Source: Marinobacterium profundum (lineage in GTDB: Bacteria > Pseudomonadota > Gammaproteobacteria > Pseudomonadales > Balneatricaceae). From it: a DNA stretch of 64,000 bases. A model generated the notes under the pieces. That model was not told the origin of the DNA. It worked only from the letters and a program-made list of their open reading frames with translations, and did not search any database. Of this stretch, positions 34,464 through 44,575 are shown one piece after another; position 1 is the stretch's first letter; each line of letters opens with the position of its first letter. The stretch is from contig NZ_BCNS01000080.1 in NCBI RefSeq assembly GCF_001528745.1, positions 62,001 through 126,000 of the forward strand, in the 5' to 3' direction. A program made the translations under genes and the position numbers.

Positions 34464-34587
34464 GAAAATCCGCAGTGAAGCTCTGAAATAAAAAGTTGAA
34501 GTGACAAGCTGAAGTAAAAAGCCAGGCGGGGAAAATCAAGCGCATTCTGCCGAGCCCCAGGCTGCGGCAGAACCGGAAACGCGGGAA

Positions 34588-34914
34588 TTACTTGGGATTA
34601 AAGGATTCGAAACTGCTCTGGGTAATCTTGTCGATCGCAGAGCGCGCATCCTGCAGCGCCTTGAGATTCTGTTCACCCACGCTGCGCAGCGTTTCTTCAA
34701 GCTCCTTGGCGTAGGCCTTCTGCAGCTCCATCAGGTCCGATGCGTTCTGACATTTCTGCATTTCCCGCGTCTGCTGGATAGTCGCCTCGACGCAGGATTT
34801 GGTGCACTCCATCTGCTGGCGGGTCAGCTCTTCGAGCATTTTGGTCTGGATGTTGACAAGATCCTTGAACGGTTCCATCGATGTGCCGAACTGCTTGGTA
34901 AAGTCTTGAAACAT
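34588..34914 (-). CDS. Phasin family protein
   Basis: This is a small amphipathic helical protein of 108 residues. Phasins coat polyhydroxyalkanoate granules and control their size. The start at 34914 follows AAGGGTG; the frame opens to 34971 but the extra 19 residues are not typical. The N terminus M-F-Q-D-F-T-K-Q-F and the heptad-like helices (E-E-L-T-R-Q-Q-M-E-C-T-K-S-C-V-E) fit the family. No PHA synthase is in the window, so granule synthesis genes must lie elsewhere if present. Confidence 0.8.
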   Translation of the reverse strand: MFQDFTKQFGTSMEPFKDLVNIQTKMLEELTRQQMECTKSCVEATIQQTREMQKCQNASDLMELQKAYAKELEETLRSVGEQNLKALQDARSAIDKITQSSFESFNPK

Positions 34915-35088
34915 GGCGATCACCCTTGTTGAGGCGGGAACAAAGTCGCGACAGGCCTGCAGGAAACTCATAAAAGGAAGTAATACGATGATTCCTCACA
35001 AGTCTCTATAATACAGCACTCGAATCGGATTTGGGCAAGCTCAGGGTGGCATTAAGCGCCGGGCCCAGTCGACCAATCAGGAGTGGTT

Positions 35089-35481
35089 ATGCGTCTTTTA
35101 CACACCATGTTGCGGGTTACGGACCTGCAGAAGTCAATCTCCTTCTACACCGAGCTGATGGGCATGCGCCTGCTGCGTCGCAAGGATTATCCGGCTGGCA
35201 AGTTCACCCTCGCCTTTCTCGGCTACGGCGATGAGAAGGACACTACAGTGCTGGAGCTGACCCACAACTGGGATACCTCCAGCTACGAGCTGGGCACTGC
35301 CTACGGTCATATCGCCATTGAAGTGGACGATGTCTACGCTGCCTGCGATAACATCAAGACCCGCGGTGGCCAGGTCGTGCGCGAGGCAGGCCCCATGAAG
35401 GGCGGCACCAGCATTCTGGCCTTCGTCAAGGATCCCGATGGCTACATGATCGAACTGCTGGATCCCAAGCGCCTCGATTAA
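35089..35481 (+). CDS. gloA: Lactoylglutathione lyase (glyoxalase I)
   Basis: This enzyme converts the methylglyoxal-glutathione hemithioacetal to S-lactoylglutathione. The ATG at 35089 follows AGGAG; the GTG at 35083 is less likely. The 130 residues hold two beta-alpha-beta-beta-beta modules. All four metal ligands match E. coli GloA: H5, E56, H74 and E122. The short length fits the Ni2+/Co2+-dependent class rather than the Zn2+ class. It is a single-gene unit. Confidence 0.97.
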   Translation: MRLLHTMLRVTDLQKSISFYTELMGMRLLRRKDYPAGKFTLAFLGYGDEKDTTVLELTHNWDTSSYELGTAYGHIAIEVDDVYAACDNIKTRGGQVVREAGPMKGGTSILAFVKDPDGYMIELLDPKRLD

Positions 35482-35686
35482 GCTGCAGCAATCACCTGCC
35501 GCGCGGTGCCCTGCACCGCGCAGTTGCCTGTTTTATCTGCACATTTCCGCCGTCTCCGGTTCTCTTTGTCAGCAGACATTGATCCAGCTTCGCCTGCACA
35601 CGTTTTATCCACGGCTTCGCGCCGCTATAATAGCCGCCATTCTGACTTCTGAAGTACCTCCGCGATCCAATGGAGCACCATTTCCA

Positions 35687-36493
35687 ATGAGCAAAAGAAC
35701 ACTCCTTGCCGCCGCCGGCCTGTTAATGGTTCTGTCCAGCACACCCCTGCTGGCGGCAGATCTGGGCCAGGCCAGCCGCGACTTTGAAAACAAGGACTAC
35801 AGCGCTGCGCTCGACGCCCTGGAGTCCCTGGGTAAGGAGGGCAACCCGGACGCCCTGAGCATGCTCGGGCAGATGTATGAAAACGGCTGGGGTGTGAAAC
35901 AGGATATCGAGAAGGCCGCCGCCCTGTTCAAGCGCGGTGCCAATCAGGGCCACCTGGACAGCGTTAACGGCCTGCGCCGACTGAAGAACATCGAATACCG
36001 TGAAGAACTGAAAAGCGTGCAGCTGAGCGCAGAAGCCGGCGATGCCAGCGCCCAGAATCGTCTTGGCGAAATGTACGAATTCGGCTACGGCATTGAGCGT
36101 GACCCCAATCTGGCTTTCAGCTGGTACCAGAGTGCCGCCGAGCAGAAGCTGGTTGTCGCTCAGCACAACGTTGGCCGCTGCTACAACTTTGGCACAGGCG
36201 TGAAACAGAACTTTACCGAAGCCGAGCTCTGGTATCGCGAAGCCGCCCAGCAGGGCCACATGGATGCCATGTTCTTTCTTGGCACCCTCTATTCCAATAA
36301 CCACGGTCTGGATCATAGTGCCGACACCAACGTGATTGCCTACGCCTGGATGCACAACTCGGCACAGCTGGGCAACGCTACCGCCGCGGCCATCGAAAAA
36401 CGTCTGCTGATGAAGCTCGACGAGCCCCAGACCGAGGCCGCCAAAACCCTGGCCGAAGAGTATCTCGACCAGTACGTGCGTCCCTTCAAGTAA
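35687..36493 (+). CDS. Secreted Sel1-like (TPR) repeat protein
   Basis: This 268-residue protein has a Sec signal peptide (residues 1-23, ending P-L-L-A-A). It then has at least four Sel1-like repeats of about 36 residues, seen as A-L-S-M-L-G-Q-M-Y-E-N-G-W-G-V, A-Q-N-R-L-G-E-M-Y-E-F-G-Y-G-I, A-Q-H-N-V-G-R-C-Y-N-F-G and A-M-F-F-L-G-T-L-Y. Such solenoids bind other proteins in the periplasm. The ATG at 35687 is chosen since it puts the signal peptide at the N terminus. The role is unknown. Confidence 0.87.
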   Translation: MSKRTLLAAAGLLMVLSSTPLLAADLGQASRDFENKDYSAALDALESLGKEGNPDALSMLGQMYENGWGVKQDIEKAAALFKRGANQGHLDSVNGLRRLKNIEYREELKSVQLSAEAGDASAQNRLGEMYEFGYGIERDPNLAFSWYQSAAEQKLVVAQHNVGRCYNFGTGVKQNFTEAELWYREAAQQGHMDAMFFLGTLYSNNHGLDHSADTNVIAYAWMHNSAQLGNATAAAIEKRLLMKLDEPQTEAAKTLAEEYLDQYVRPFK

Positions 36494-36568
36494 TCAGCTC
36501 CAGTCTGACATCAGGCCGCATCGACTCCCGCTGCGACCCGGTGTCGGCTCGCCGCGCCCGGAGACTTT

Positions 36569-37018
36569 ATGCATATCCCCTTTTCCGACAGCCGCGAGGC
36601 TGTACGCTCCGCCACTCTGGTGCGCCGGCTGTTGTCCATGCTGTACGACAGCCTGCTGGTTCTCGCGCTCTGGATGGTGCTCGGTGGTATCGGTGTGGCC
36701 ATCAACCACGGTGAGGCCGTGGAAGGCCCGCTGCTCAAGTCAGTGCTGTTTATATCCAGCTACCTGTTCTTCGCCTATTTCTGGACCCGCAGCGGCCAGA
36801 CCCTGGGGATGATCGCCTGGAACCTGCGTGTTGAGACCCTGGCGGGCGGGCGCATCAGCTGGACGCAGGCACTGATCCGCTTCCTGATAGCCATACCCTC
36901 GGTATTACTGCTGGGTGCAGGCTACTGGTGGATGCTGCTGAGCGACGAGAGGCTCAGCTGGAATGATCGTTTCTCAGACACCCGCGTGGTGCAGCTGAAA
37001 AAACAGCCCAAGTCGTGA
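36569..37018 (+). CDS. RDD family inner-membrane protein
   Basis: This 149-residue protein has three membrane segments (about 20-45, 55-75 and 105-125). The family's Arg-Asp-Asp pattern is seen as R-R-L-L-S-M-L-Y-D-S in the first helix, with S-G-Q-T-L-G-M-I-A-W and a C-terminal W-N-D-R-F-S-D-T. RDD proteins are of unclear function; some appear to move ions. It follows the Sel1-repeat gene by 75 bases and may be cotranscribed. A heptamer-repeat element begins 3 bases after its stop codon. Confidence 0.87.
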   Translation: MHIPFSDSREAVRSATLVRRLLSMLYDSLLVLALWMVLGGIGVAINHGEAVEGPLLKSVLFISSYLFFAYFWTRSGQTLGMIAWNLRVETLAGGRISWTQALIRFLIAIPSVLLLGAGYWWMLLSDERLSWNDRFSDTRVVQLKKQPKS

Positions 37019-37021
37019 GAT

Positions 37022-37130
37022 AAGGTGCGAGGTGCGAGGAAGAGCAAGGTAAAAGGGGCTAGGGGCTAGGGGCTAGGAAGAGCAAGGTAAAAAGGGGCAA
37101 GGGGCAAGGGGCAAGGGGCAAGGGGCAATT
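37022..37130 (+). repeat. G-rich heptamer-periodic repeat element with quadruplex-forming run
   Basis: The first half (37022-37075) is the composite element also found at 13338-13372 and, inverted, at 12161-12203. It contains GGGGCTA in three 7-base steps. The second half has five GGGG runs spaced exactly by CAA (37094-37125). The array fills the gap between the convergent RDD gene and lptG. Confidence 0.88.
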
Positions 37131-37159
37131 TGCCACTTTCATCTTGCCCCTTTTCACTG

Positions 37160-38221
37160 CTATTTGGCGCGCTGCAGCATCCATCCGCCCAGCAGCATAC
37201 ACACCAGAATAGGCGCCAGTACCGCCAGCCAGGGCGCGAAACCGTAAACGCTGCTGGCCGGCCCCATCAGATCCTGAGCAAACTTGAAGGTCAGGCCCAC
37301 CAGGATACCGACGATCAGGCGCTGCCCCACAGTGACACTGCGCAGCGGCCCGAAGATAAACGAAATACCGATCAGCACCAGTGCCAGTATCGCCAGTGGC
37401 TGCAGCAGCTTGCCCCAAAAGGCCAGTTCATAATCCACACTGCTCAGCCCCTGTTCGCTCAGATAGGCCGAAAATGCGCTCAGGCCGGTAATCGACAGAT
37501 CCACCGGTTCCACTACTATGACGGACAGCAGGGTTGGCGTCAGGCCCGAATTCCAGACTTCGCTCGCACGCTCCAGCACCTCGGTGCTATTCCCCAGAAA
37601 ACGGGTTTCACGGATGTCTTCCAGATTCCAGGCATTGTCGACGAACTCGCCGCGACGCGCATAACTCGCCGAGGCCAGATCCCGCTCACCATTGAGCTGA
37701 TAGCGGGTTACACCGAATATCACTCCATTGGGCTGTACGGCGTTGATATGGATAAAGCTGTCGCCTTCACGGTGCCAGACACCATAACGCGACTGCAACG
37801 CCTCGCCACCGGACTGCACCATGGCCCTGCGGCTCTGGGCGATCTGCTCGGTCTTGGGCACCACGTACTCACCCAGTATCAGTGCCACCAGCACCAGCAC
37901 CAGCACCGGCTTCATCACCGCCCCGACAATGCGCCCGGTAGACACGCCAGACGCGCGCATAACAGTCAGTTCGCTGTGGGAAGCCAGCATGCCAAGCCCG
38001 ATCAGGCAGCCGACCAGACAGCTCAGCGGCAGAAATTCATAGATGCGACGCGGCACCGTCATGCCCAGATACAGCAGCGCTTCCAGCATGTCGTAGCGCT
38101 CGTTGAAGGAATCCATCTCATCCACCAGCGAGAACAACAGATCCAGCCCCACCACCACCAGCATGACCACCATAATGGCACCCAGGACATGCTGAGCTAT
38201 ATACCAGTCGAGCTTTCTCAT
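37160..38221 (-). CDS. lptG: LPS export ABC transporter permease LptG
   Basis: This is one of two inner-membrane permease halves of the LptB2FG machine, which extracts lipopolysaccharide from the inner membrane and feeds it to the LptC-A-D bridge. It has 353 residues, with three N-terminal helices, a periplasmic beta-jellyroll (about 130-260) and three C-terminal helices. The start M-R-K-L-D-W-Y and P-R-R-I-Y-E-F-L-P coupling segment are typical. It overlaps lptF by 4 bases (ATGA) on the minus strand. Confidence 0.96.
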   Translation of the reverse strand: MRKLDWYIAQHVLGAIMVVMLVVVGLDLLFSLVDEMDSFNERYDMLEALLYLGMTVPRRIYEFLPLSCLVGCLIGLGMLASHSELTVMRASGVSTGRIVGAVMKPVLVLVLVALILGEYVVPKTEQIAQSRRAMVQSGGEALQSRYGVWHREGDSFIHINAVQPNGVIFGVTRYQLNGERDLASASYARRGEFVDNAWNLEDIRETRFLGNSTEVLERASEVWNSGLTPTLLSVIVVEPVDLSITGLSAFSAYLSEQGLSSVDYELAFWGKLLQPLAILALVLIGISFIFGPLRSVTVGQRLIVGILVGLTFKFAQDLMGPASSVYGFAPWLAVLAPILVCMLLGGWMLQRAK

Positions 38222-39327
38222 GCGCGCCTCCGTTTAAGACTCGGCAGGCTCGGCAAGCGCTGGCCCAGCCGCTCCCAGAAGTGTTCGGCAAAAATCAGAT
38301 TCAGCGCCAGAGCCAGAAAGCCGCCATGCACCAGCCACAGACTTATACCCGGAGCCTTACCGTCTTCCACCGCACCACGGGCCGCCCCCAGCAGCGTCAG
38401 ATAAAGCAGATAGAGCAAAATGGAGGGAATCAGCTTGGCAAATCGCCCCTGACGCGGATTGGTGCGACTCATGGGTACGGCCAGCAGCGTCACCACCAGC
38501 GCCAGCACGGGTAGCGAGAGGCGCCAGTGGAACTGGGCCAGGGCCGCATTACTGCCATCGGCCAGCAGCGCCAGGGTCGGCAGCGCCTCAAGTTCTGCAC
38601 TCTTCAATTCTGCCGCGGCATCCGGCAGGCGCACACCATACTCGCCATACTGAATGCGGCGATAGCTGGCGTCCCCCGGCACGCCTTCGTAGCGCACGCC
38701 ATCCTGCAACACCAGGAAGCGGCCCTTGTCCTGGGTATCGTAGCGATAGCCCCGCTCCGCCAGCACCACCACGGGCGCACCGCCCTGGCTACTGTCGGAA
38801 ATAAACAGACGCTCCAGCCCACCGGCCGCCGCATCCAGCGACTCGGTGTAGGTCACGCGATTGCCGCCTGGCAACGGCTGAAAGCGGCCCGGCACCAGCG
38901 TATCGAAGGCATTGATGTTGTCTCGCTGCAGGTACAGATCTGCCGTGCGCTGCGCCCCCAGCGGCGACAACTGCATGCTCAGCAACCCCACCACCAGCGC
39001 CACAATTGCGGCCGGACCAAGGGAATAAAGTACCAGCCGTTTCTGACTTATGCCGCAGGCCCGCAGCACCACCATTTCGCTTTCGAGATAGAGGCGCCCG
39101 AAAGCCAGCAATACACCCAAAAACAGCCCCAGCGGCAGAATCAGCTCCAGAAAGCCTGGCAACCGATAGAGCAGCATCTGACCCAGCAACTCGGGCGCAA
39201 GTTTGCCCGCCGCCGCATCACCGAGGTACTTGATAAAGCGCCCACTTACGATGATCATCAGCAGGATTGTGCTTACTGCAGCCGTGCTGATCAGTACTTC
39301 GCGGGTCAGGTATCGGAAAACGATCAA
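38218..39327 (-). CDS. lptF: LPS export ABC transporter permease LptF
   Basis: This is the partner permease of LptG in lipopolysaccharide export. It has 369 residues with the same three-helix, jellyroll, three-helix plan. It begins M-I-V-F-R-Y-L-T-R-E-V-L and includes Y-R-L-P-G-F-L-E-L-I-L-P and P-M-S-R-T-N-P-R-Q-G-R-F. The pair is divergent from pepA-holC-valS, an arrangement conserved in gammaproteobacteria. Gap to pepA is 241 bases. Confidence 0.96.
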   Translation of the reverse strand: MIVFRYLTREVLISTAAVSTILLMIIVSGRFIKYLGDAAAGKLAPELLGQMLLYRLPGFLELILPLGLFLGVLLAFGRLYLESEMVVLRACGISQKRLVLYSLGPAAIVALVVGLLSMQLSPLGAQRTADLYLQRDNINAFDTLVPGRFQPLPGGNRVTYTESLDAAAGGLERLFISDSSQGGAPVVVLAERGYRYDTQDKGRFLVLQDGVRYEGVPGDASYRRIQYGEYGVRLPDAAAELKSAELEALPTLALLADGSNAALAQFHWRLSLPVLALVVTLLAVPMSRTNPRQGRFAKLIPSILLYLLYLTLLGAARGAVEDGKAPGISLWLVHGGFLALALNLIFAEHFWERLGQRLPSLPSLKRRRA

Positions 39328-39505
39328 GACGTTTTACCTTGTTGGTCAGAGGACAAACTGCGCTATTCGCAGGGTTCGGCACAGGCCTGTGGGGCGCGCG
39401 TGCAGGCGCAGCAGACCCCGATGGCATGGCGGACACCGTCTGTGAATAACTCAGCGCATCCTAAGTTCAATGAATTCAAATAGTTTTAAATAGTTTATAG
39501 TGCAA

Positions 39506-39521
39506 AGCACTTTGGAGTGCT
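39506..39521 (+). other. Hairpin in the pepA leader
   Basis: A perfect 6-bp stem, AGCACT/AGTGCT, with a TTGG loop lies 48 bases before the pepA start and just after a TATAGT box that may be the -10 element. It could be a leader structure or an operator. Confidence 0.35.
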
Positions 39522-39568
39522 GCGGCATTATCCATAAATACGACTTTAAAGTCTTGTTTGGAGCCATC

Positions 39569-41077
39569 ATGGATTTCGAGATTGTAAGTGGCGCCATCGC
39601 GGCGCTGGAAACGGAACTGCTGATCGTCGGCGTCGAAGCCGACAATGTCCTGACCCCCGCTGCGGCCAATCTGGACAGTGCCAGTAACGGCTACCTGAGC
39701 GACATCCTTGGCGGTGGCGACATCCAGGGCAAGCTGGCCGAAAGCCTTCTGCTGCAGCGCGTCCCGGGCGTTACCGCCAAACGCGTTCTGCTGCTGGGCC
39801 TGGGCAAGAGCGACGAGCGTAGCGAACGCAGCTACCGCAAGCTGGTCAAGGCCGCCTTTGGCAGCATCAAGAGCATCCGCGCCACCAGCGTGACCTTCGC
39901 GCTGGACGTGCCCGCCACTCAGCAGAACGATCTGTACCGCCAGACCCGCCAGCTGGTTGAGTGGGGCACCGCCGAACTCTATCAGTACGATGAAACCAAA
40001 AGTCAGAAAGCCGAACCACTGCTGCTGGCACACCTGCATATTCTGCTACCCGACGACGACGTCGAAACCGGCGAGCATGCCCTGGTCGACGGCGTTGCCA
40101 TTGCCAACGGTGTATCGGTGGCGCGGGATGTCGGCAACCTGCCGGGCAACATCTGCACCCCTACCTACCTGGCTCAGCAGGCGATCCGTCTGGGTGACGA
40201 ATACGACAGCATCAGCACCAGTGTGCTGGATGAATCCGAGATGGAAAAGCTCGGCATGCACTCGCTGCTGTCGGTCGGCCACGGCAGTGATCAGCCCTCC
40301 AAGCTGATCGTGATGGAATACAAGGGTGCCGCTGACGCCAACGCCCAGCCCTATGCTCTGGTAGGCAAGGGCATCACCTTCGATACCGGCGGTATCAGCC
40401 TGAAGGGTGGTGCCGGCATGGATGAAATGAAGTTCGACATGTGCGGTGCCGCCAGCGTGCTCGGTACTATGAGCGCGGTGGCCGAGATGGCGCTGCCAAT
40501 CAACGTGGTCGGCATCATCGCCGCCGCCGAGAACATGCCCAGCGGCCGGGCCACCAAACCTGGTGATGTTATCACCACCATGTCGGGCCAGACCGTTGAA
40601 GTCCTCAATACCGATGCCGAAGGCCGTCTGGTACTGTGCGACGCCCTCACCTACTCCGAGCGTTTCAAGCCCAAGACAGTGGTGGATATCGCCACCCTCA
40701 CCGGCGCCTGCATAGTGGCGCTCGGTCACCAGGCATCAGGCCTGCTGGCCAACGACGATGCCCTGGCCAACGAGCTGCTGGAAGCCGGCGAATTCGCCGC
40801 CGACCGCGCCTGGCGCATGCCGCTGTGGGACGAGTACCAGGAACAGCTGGACTCCAACTTCGCCGATATAGCCAACATTGGTGGCCCGGCGGGCGGTACC
40901 ATTACCGCGGCCTGCTTCCTGTCCCGTTTCACCAAGAAGCTGCGCTGGGCTCACCTGGATATCGCAGGCGTGGCCTGGAACAGCAAGGGCAAGGAAAAGG
41001 GCGCTACCGGACGTTGCGTACCACTACTGAGCCAGTACCTGCTGGACCAGATCGAAGACAGCGAGCATGAGCACTAA
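39569..41077 (+). CDS. pepA: Leucyl aminopeptidase (M17), PepA
   Basis: This is a hexameric two-metal (Mn/Zn) aminopeptidase that removes N-terminal residues from peptides. In E. coli it also binds DNA in Xer recombination and carAB control. The start at 39569 follows GGAG. It has 502 residues. The C-terminal catalytic domain has G-K-G-I-T-F-D-T-G-G (metal-binding Lys and Asp) and the family signature N-T-D-A-E-G-R-L (about 347-354). It overlaps holC by 11 bases. Confidence 0.97.
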   Translation: MDFEIVSGAIAALETELLIVGVEADNVLTPAAANLDSASNGYLSDILGGGDIQGKLAESLLLQRVPGVTAKRVLLLGLGKSDERSERSYRKLVKAAFGSIKSIRATSVTFALDVPATQQNDLYRQTRQLVEWGTAELYQYDETKSQKAEPLLLAHLHILLPDDDVETGEHALVDGVAIANGVSVARDVGNLPGNICTPTYLAQQAIRLGDEYDSISTSVLDESEMEKLGMHSLLSVGHGSDQPSKLIVMEYKGAADANAQPYALVGKGITFDTGGISLKGGAGMDEMKFDMCGAASVLGTMSAVAEMALPINVVGIIAAAENMPSGRATKPGDVITTMSGQTVEVLNTDAEGRLVLCDALTYSERFKPKTVVDIATLTGACIVALGHQASGLLANDDALANELLEAGEFAADRAWRMPLWDEYQEQLDSNFADIANIGGPAGGTITAACFLSRFTKKLRWAHLDIAGVAWNSKGKEKGATGRCVPLLSQYLLDQIEDSEHEH

Positions 41078-41498
41078 AAACCGCGCTGACTTCTACATAC
41101 TGGCGGCGTCCGACGAGGACAGCCGCCAGCAGTTTTTCTGCCGCCTGAGCGAGAAAATTCTCGGCCTCGGGCTGCAGGTGTTTGTGCAGGTGCCGGATGA
41201 AATCCGCGCCGGCAGGCTCGACGAACAGCTCTGGTCCTGGCGGCCGGACAGCTTCGTACCCCACGCCCTGCAGGGCGCAACGCCCGAGGCACCGATCACC
41301 ATCGGCTGGGGCTCTGAGCTGCCTGCACACCGCGATGTCTACGTTAACCTTGGGCTGGAGCTTCCACCCGAGGCGCTGCAGTTCAAGCGCATCGTTGAAA
41401 TCGTGGTACAGGACGATGCCATACTTCAGGCCAGCCGCAGCAACTACCGTCTGTGCAAGGACCAGGGTCTGGAACTGCACCGCCGCGACATGCGCTAG
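41067..41498 (+). CDS. holC: DNA polymerase III chi subunit
   Basis: The chi subunit links the clamp loader of the replicase to single-strand binding protein. The protein has 143 residues with D-F-Y-I-L near the N terminus, L-D-E-Q-L-W-S-W and F-V-P-H-A-L in the middle, and R-D-V-Y-V-N-L-G near residue 90, as in HolC. The gene sits between pepA and valS as in E. coli and Pseudomonas, which supports the call. Confidence 0.93.
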   Translation: MSTKNRADFYILAASDEDSRQQFFCRLSEKILGLGLQVFVQVPDEIRAGRLDEQLWSWRPDSFVPHALQGATPEAPITIGWGSELPAHRDVYVNLGLELPPEALQFKRIVEIVVQDDAILQASRSNYRLCKDQGLELHRRDMR

Positions 41499-41645
41499 CT
41501 TCCCACTCCGAGTGCAATCCGCTACGCCCTACCTTGATCGGAGGGCAGCGGGTATAATCGGCCGATTCTTTCAGATGCCAGCGAGCCTGACCCGGTTGCG
41601 AACCGGATACAGCGACTCCCAAGAATTCCAGAGACGCCAATCGTA

Positions 41646-44501
41646 ATGGACAAGACTTACCAGCCCCACGACATCGAAAAATCCTGGTACAAAACCTGGG
41701 AAGAACGCAATTACTTCGCGCCCTCGGGTGAAGGCGATGCCTACAGCATCATGATTCCGCCGCCCAACGTCACCGGCAGCCTGCACATGGGCCACGCCTT
41801 CCAGCACACCATCATGGATGCGCTGACACGTTACCGTCGCATGCAGGGTCGCAACACCCTGTGGCAGGTGGGCACCGACCACGCCGGCATCGCCACCCAG
41901 ATGGTGGTAGAACGCAAGCTGGCGGCCACGACCGGCGAAACCCGTTACGACCTGGGTCGCGATGCCTTTATCGATAAAGTGTGGGAATGGAAAGAAGAGT
42001 CCGGCGGCACCATCACCGAACAGATGCGCCGCCTGGGCAACTCGGTCGACTGGCCGAACGAACGTTTCACCATGGATGACGGCTTCTACAAGGCCGTGCA
42101 GGAAGTCTTTATCCGCCTGTACGACGACAAGCTGATCTACCGTGGCAAGCGCCTGGTCAACTGGGACCCGAAACTGCACACCGCCATCTCCGACCTTGAA
42201 GTGGAGAACCGCGAGGTCAAGGGCAAGATGTGGTACCTGCGCTACCCGCTGGCCGATGGCGCCACTACCCTGGATGGCAAGGATTACATCGTTGTGGGCA
42301 CCACCCGCCCCGAAACCATGCTCGGCGACAGCGGCGTGGCGGTGAACCCGGCGGACAAGCGTTACCAGGCACTGATCGGCAAGTTCGTTGAGCTGCCCCT
42401 GGTCGGCCGCCGTATCCCCATCGTGGCCGACGACTACGCCAATATGGAAAAGGGTACCGGTTGCGTCAAGATCACTCCGGCCCACGACTTCAACGACAAC
42501 GAAGTTGGCAAGCGTCAGAAGCTGCCGCTGATCAACATCCTCACCCTCAACGCCGATGTCCGCGACCAGGCCCAAGTGTTCAACTCGGACGGCAGCGTCA
42601 ACACCGACGTCGACACTGCCCTGCCGGCCAAGTACCAGGGCATGGAACGCTTTGCGGCACGCAAGCAGATAGTCGCTGATTTTGAAGAACTGGGCCTGCT
42701 GGAGAAAATCGAAGAAAACGCCATGACCGTGCCCTACGGCGATCGCGGCGGCGTTGTTATCGAGCCCATGCTCACCGACCAGTGGTTCTGCGATGCCAAA
42801 ACCCTGGCCAAACCCGCCATCGAAGCGGTGGAAAACGGCGATATCAAGTTCGTGCCCAAGCAGTACGAAAACATGTACTTCTCCTGGATGCGCGACATTC
42901 AGGACTGGTGCATTTCCCGCCAGCTGTGGTGGGGCCACCGCATTCCCGCCTGGTACGACAACGCCGGCAACGTCTACGTCTCCAACTCGGCGGCCGGTGC
43001 ACGGGAAAAGTACAATCTGGCAGCGGACCTTGAACTGCACCAGGACAACGACGTACTGGACACCTGGTTCAGCTCCGCGCTCTGGACTTTCGGCACTCTG
43101 GGCTGGCCCGAGAACACCGAACGCCTGAAAACCTTCCACCCCACCGACACCCTGGTGACGGGTTTTGACATCATCTTCTTCTGGGTCGCGCGCATGATCA
43201 TGATGACCATGCACCTGATCAAGGATGAAGACGGCAAGCCCCAGGTGCCGTTCAAGACCGTCTACGTCACCGGCCTGATCCGCGACGAGAGCGGCGACAA
43301 GATGTCCAAGTCCAAGGGCAACGTGCTCGACCCGCTGGACATGATCGACGGCATAGGCCTGCCCGAGCTGCTGGAAAAACGCTGCGGCAACATGATGCAG
43401 CCCCAGCAGGCCGAGAAAATCGGCAAGCGCACCGAGAAGCAGTTCCCCGAAGGCATCTCCGCCCACGGCACCGACGCCCTGCGTTTCACCCTGGCGGCAC
43501 TGGCCTCCACCGGGCGTGATATCAACTGGGACATGAAGCGCCTCGAAGGTTACCGCAACTTCTGCAACAAGATCTGGAACGCTGCGCGCTACGTGCTGAT
43601 GAACACCGAAGACCAGGACTGCGGCCAGAGCGGTAACGCTGTCGACCTGTCGCTGGCGGATCGCTGGATCATCAGCTCGCTGCAACGCACCGAAGCCACA
43701 GTGACTAAGCAGCTGGACGACTACCGTTTCGACCTGGCCGCCCAGACCATCTACGACTTCATCTGGAACCAGTACTGCGACTGGTATCTGGAGCTGTCCA
43801 AACCGGTTCTGTGGGATGAAAATGCATCGCCAGAAGCCCTGCGCGGCACCCGCCGCACCCTGGTGCGCGTACTCGAAGCCGTGCTGCGACTGGCCCACCC
43901 GCTGATGCCCTACATCACCGAGGAAATCTGGCAGTCCATCAAGACCCTGGCCGGCACCCAAGGCGACACCATCATGCTGCAGCCCTACCCCGCGGCTGAA
44001 GACAGCAAGATCGATACCCAGGCCGAAGCCGATATCGAATGGCTGCAGGGCGTGATCACCGGCATCCGCAACATTCGCGGCGAAATGAAGATTCCGCCGT
44101 CCAGGGATCTGGATGTGCTCTTCACCAACGGCAGCGAAGAAGACCAGCGCCGCCTGGCTGACAACGCCTCCTTCCTGAAGAAACTGGCCAAACTCAGCTC
44201 CATCACCTGGCTCAACCCCGACGACGACGTGCCCATGGCCGCCACACAGCTGGTCGGCGATATGGAGGTGCTGGTGCCCATGGCCGGCCTGATCGACAAG
44301 GATGCGGAACTTGCCCGTCTGCAGAAGGAACTCGACCGTCTGCAGGGCGAGATCAAGCGGGTTGTCGGCAAGCTGTCCAACGCCAAGTTCGTCGCCAACG
44401 CACCGGACGAGGTCGTCGCCAAGGAACGGGAAAAGATCGCCGAGTCCCAGTCCGCCTTCGACAAGCTGAGCGAGCAGTACGCCAAGATCGAAGCGCTGTG
44501 A
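41646..44501 (+). CDS. valS: Valyl-tRNA synthetase
   Basis: This class I enzyme charges tRNA-Val and edits mischarged threonine. It has 951 residues, the full family length. The H-M-G-H form of the HIGH motif lies at 47-50, the editing domain in the middle third, and K-M-S-K-S at about 552-556. A C-terminal coiled-coil arm (about residues 885-945, [10 protein letters not shown]) binds tRNA. It ends the pepA-holC-valS unit, with a terminator 38 bases after the stop. A long open frame on the opposite strand is only a shadow of its codon usage. Confidence 0.98.
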   Translation: MDKTYQPHDIEKSWYKTWEERNYFAPSGEGDAYSIMIPPPNVTGSLHMGHAFQHTIMDALTRYRRMQGRNTLWQVGTDHAGIATQMVVERKLAATTGETRYDLGRDAFIDKVWEWKEESGGTITEQMRRLGNSVDWPNERFTMDDGFYKAVQEVFIRLYDDKLIYRGKRLVNWDPKLHTAISDLEVENREVKGKMWYLRYPLADGATTLDGKDYIVVGTTRPETMLGDSGVAVNPADKRYQALIGKFVELPLVGRRIPIVADDYANMEKGTGCVKITPAHDFNDNEVGKRQKLPLINILTLNADVRDQAQVFNSDGSVNTDVDTALPAKYQGMERFAARKQIVADFEELGLLEKIEENAMTVPYGDRGGVVIEPMLTDQWFCDAKTLAKPAIEAVENGDIKFVPKQYENMYFSWMRDIQDWCISRQLWWGHRIPAWYDNAGNVYVSNSAAGAREKYNLAADLELHQDNDVLDTWFSSALWTFGTLGWPENTERLKTFHPTDTLVTGFDIIFFWVARMIMMTMHLIKDEDGKPQVPFKTVYVTGLIRDESGDKMSKSKGNVLDPLDMIDGIGLPELLEKRCGNMMQPQQAEKIGKRTEKQFPEGISAHGTDALRFTLAALASTGRDINWDMKRLEGYRNFCNKIWNAARYVLMNTEDQDCGQSGNAVDLSLADRWIISSLQRTEATVTKQLDDYRFDLAAQTIYDFIWNQYCDWYLELSKPVLWDENASPEALRGTRRTLVRVLEAVLRLAHPLMPYITEEIWQSIKTLAGTQGDTIMLQPYPAAEDSKIDTQAEADIEWLQGVITGIRNIRGEMKIPPSRDLDVLFTNGSEEDQRRLADNASFLKKLAKLSSITWLNPDDDVPMAATQLVGDMEVLVPMAGLIDKDAELARLQKELDRLQGEIKRVVGKLSNAKFVANAPDEVVAKEREKIAESQSAFDKLSEQYAKIEAL

Positions 44502-44507
44502 GCCAGC

Positions 44508-44535
44508 GGTAGGCGATAAGCTGTAAGCCGTAAGC
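44508..44535 (+). repeat. Heptamer tandem array between valS and its terminator
   Basis: Four 7-base units follow one another: GGTAGGC, GATAAGC, TGTAAGC, CGTAAGC. The array starts 7 bases after the valS stop and ends 4 bases before the terminator. Confidence 0.75.
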
Positions 44536-44538
44536 AAC

Positions 44539-44575
44539 AAAAAGCCCGCGCTCCGGATGGAGCGCGGGCTTTTTT
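44539..44575 (+). terminator. Rho-independent terminator of valS
   Basis: The perfect stem AGCCCGCGCTCC/ GGAGCGCGGGCT has a short loop, an A-run before it and six T after it. With A and T runs on both sides it could work in both directions. Confidence 0.93.

Noticed and set aside
34480-34520. A further heptamer array upstream of the flavodoxin gene
   Set aside because: AAG triplets recur at steps of 7, 6 and 7 bases, so the periodicity is too weak to separate from chance.
37022-37130. Possible CRISPR array
   Set aside because: Units are 7 bases with no spacers, and no cas genes are in the window.
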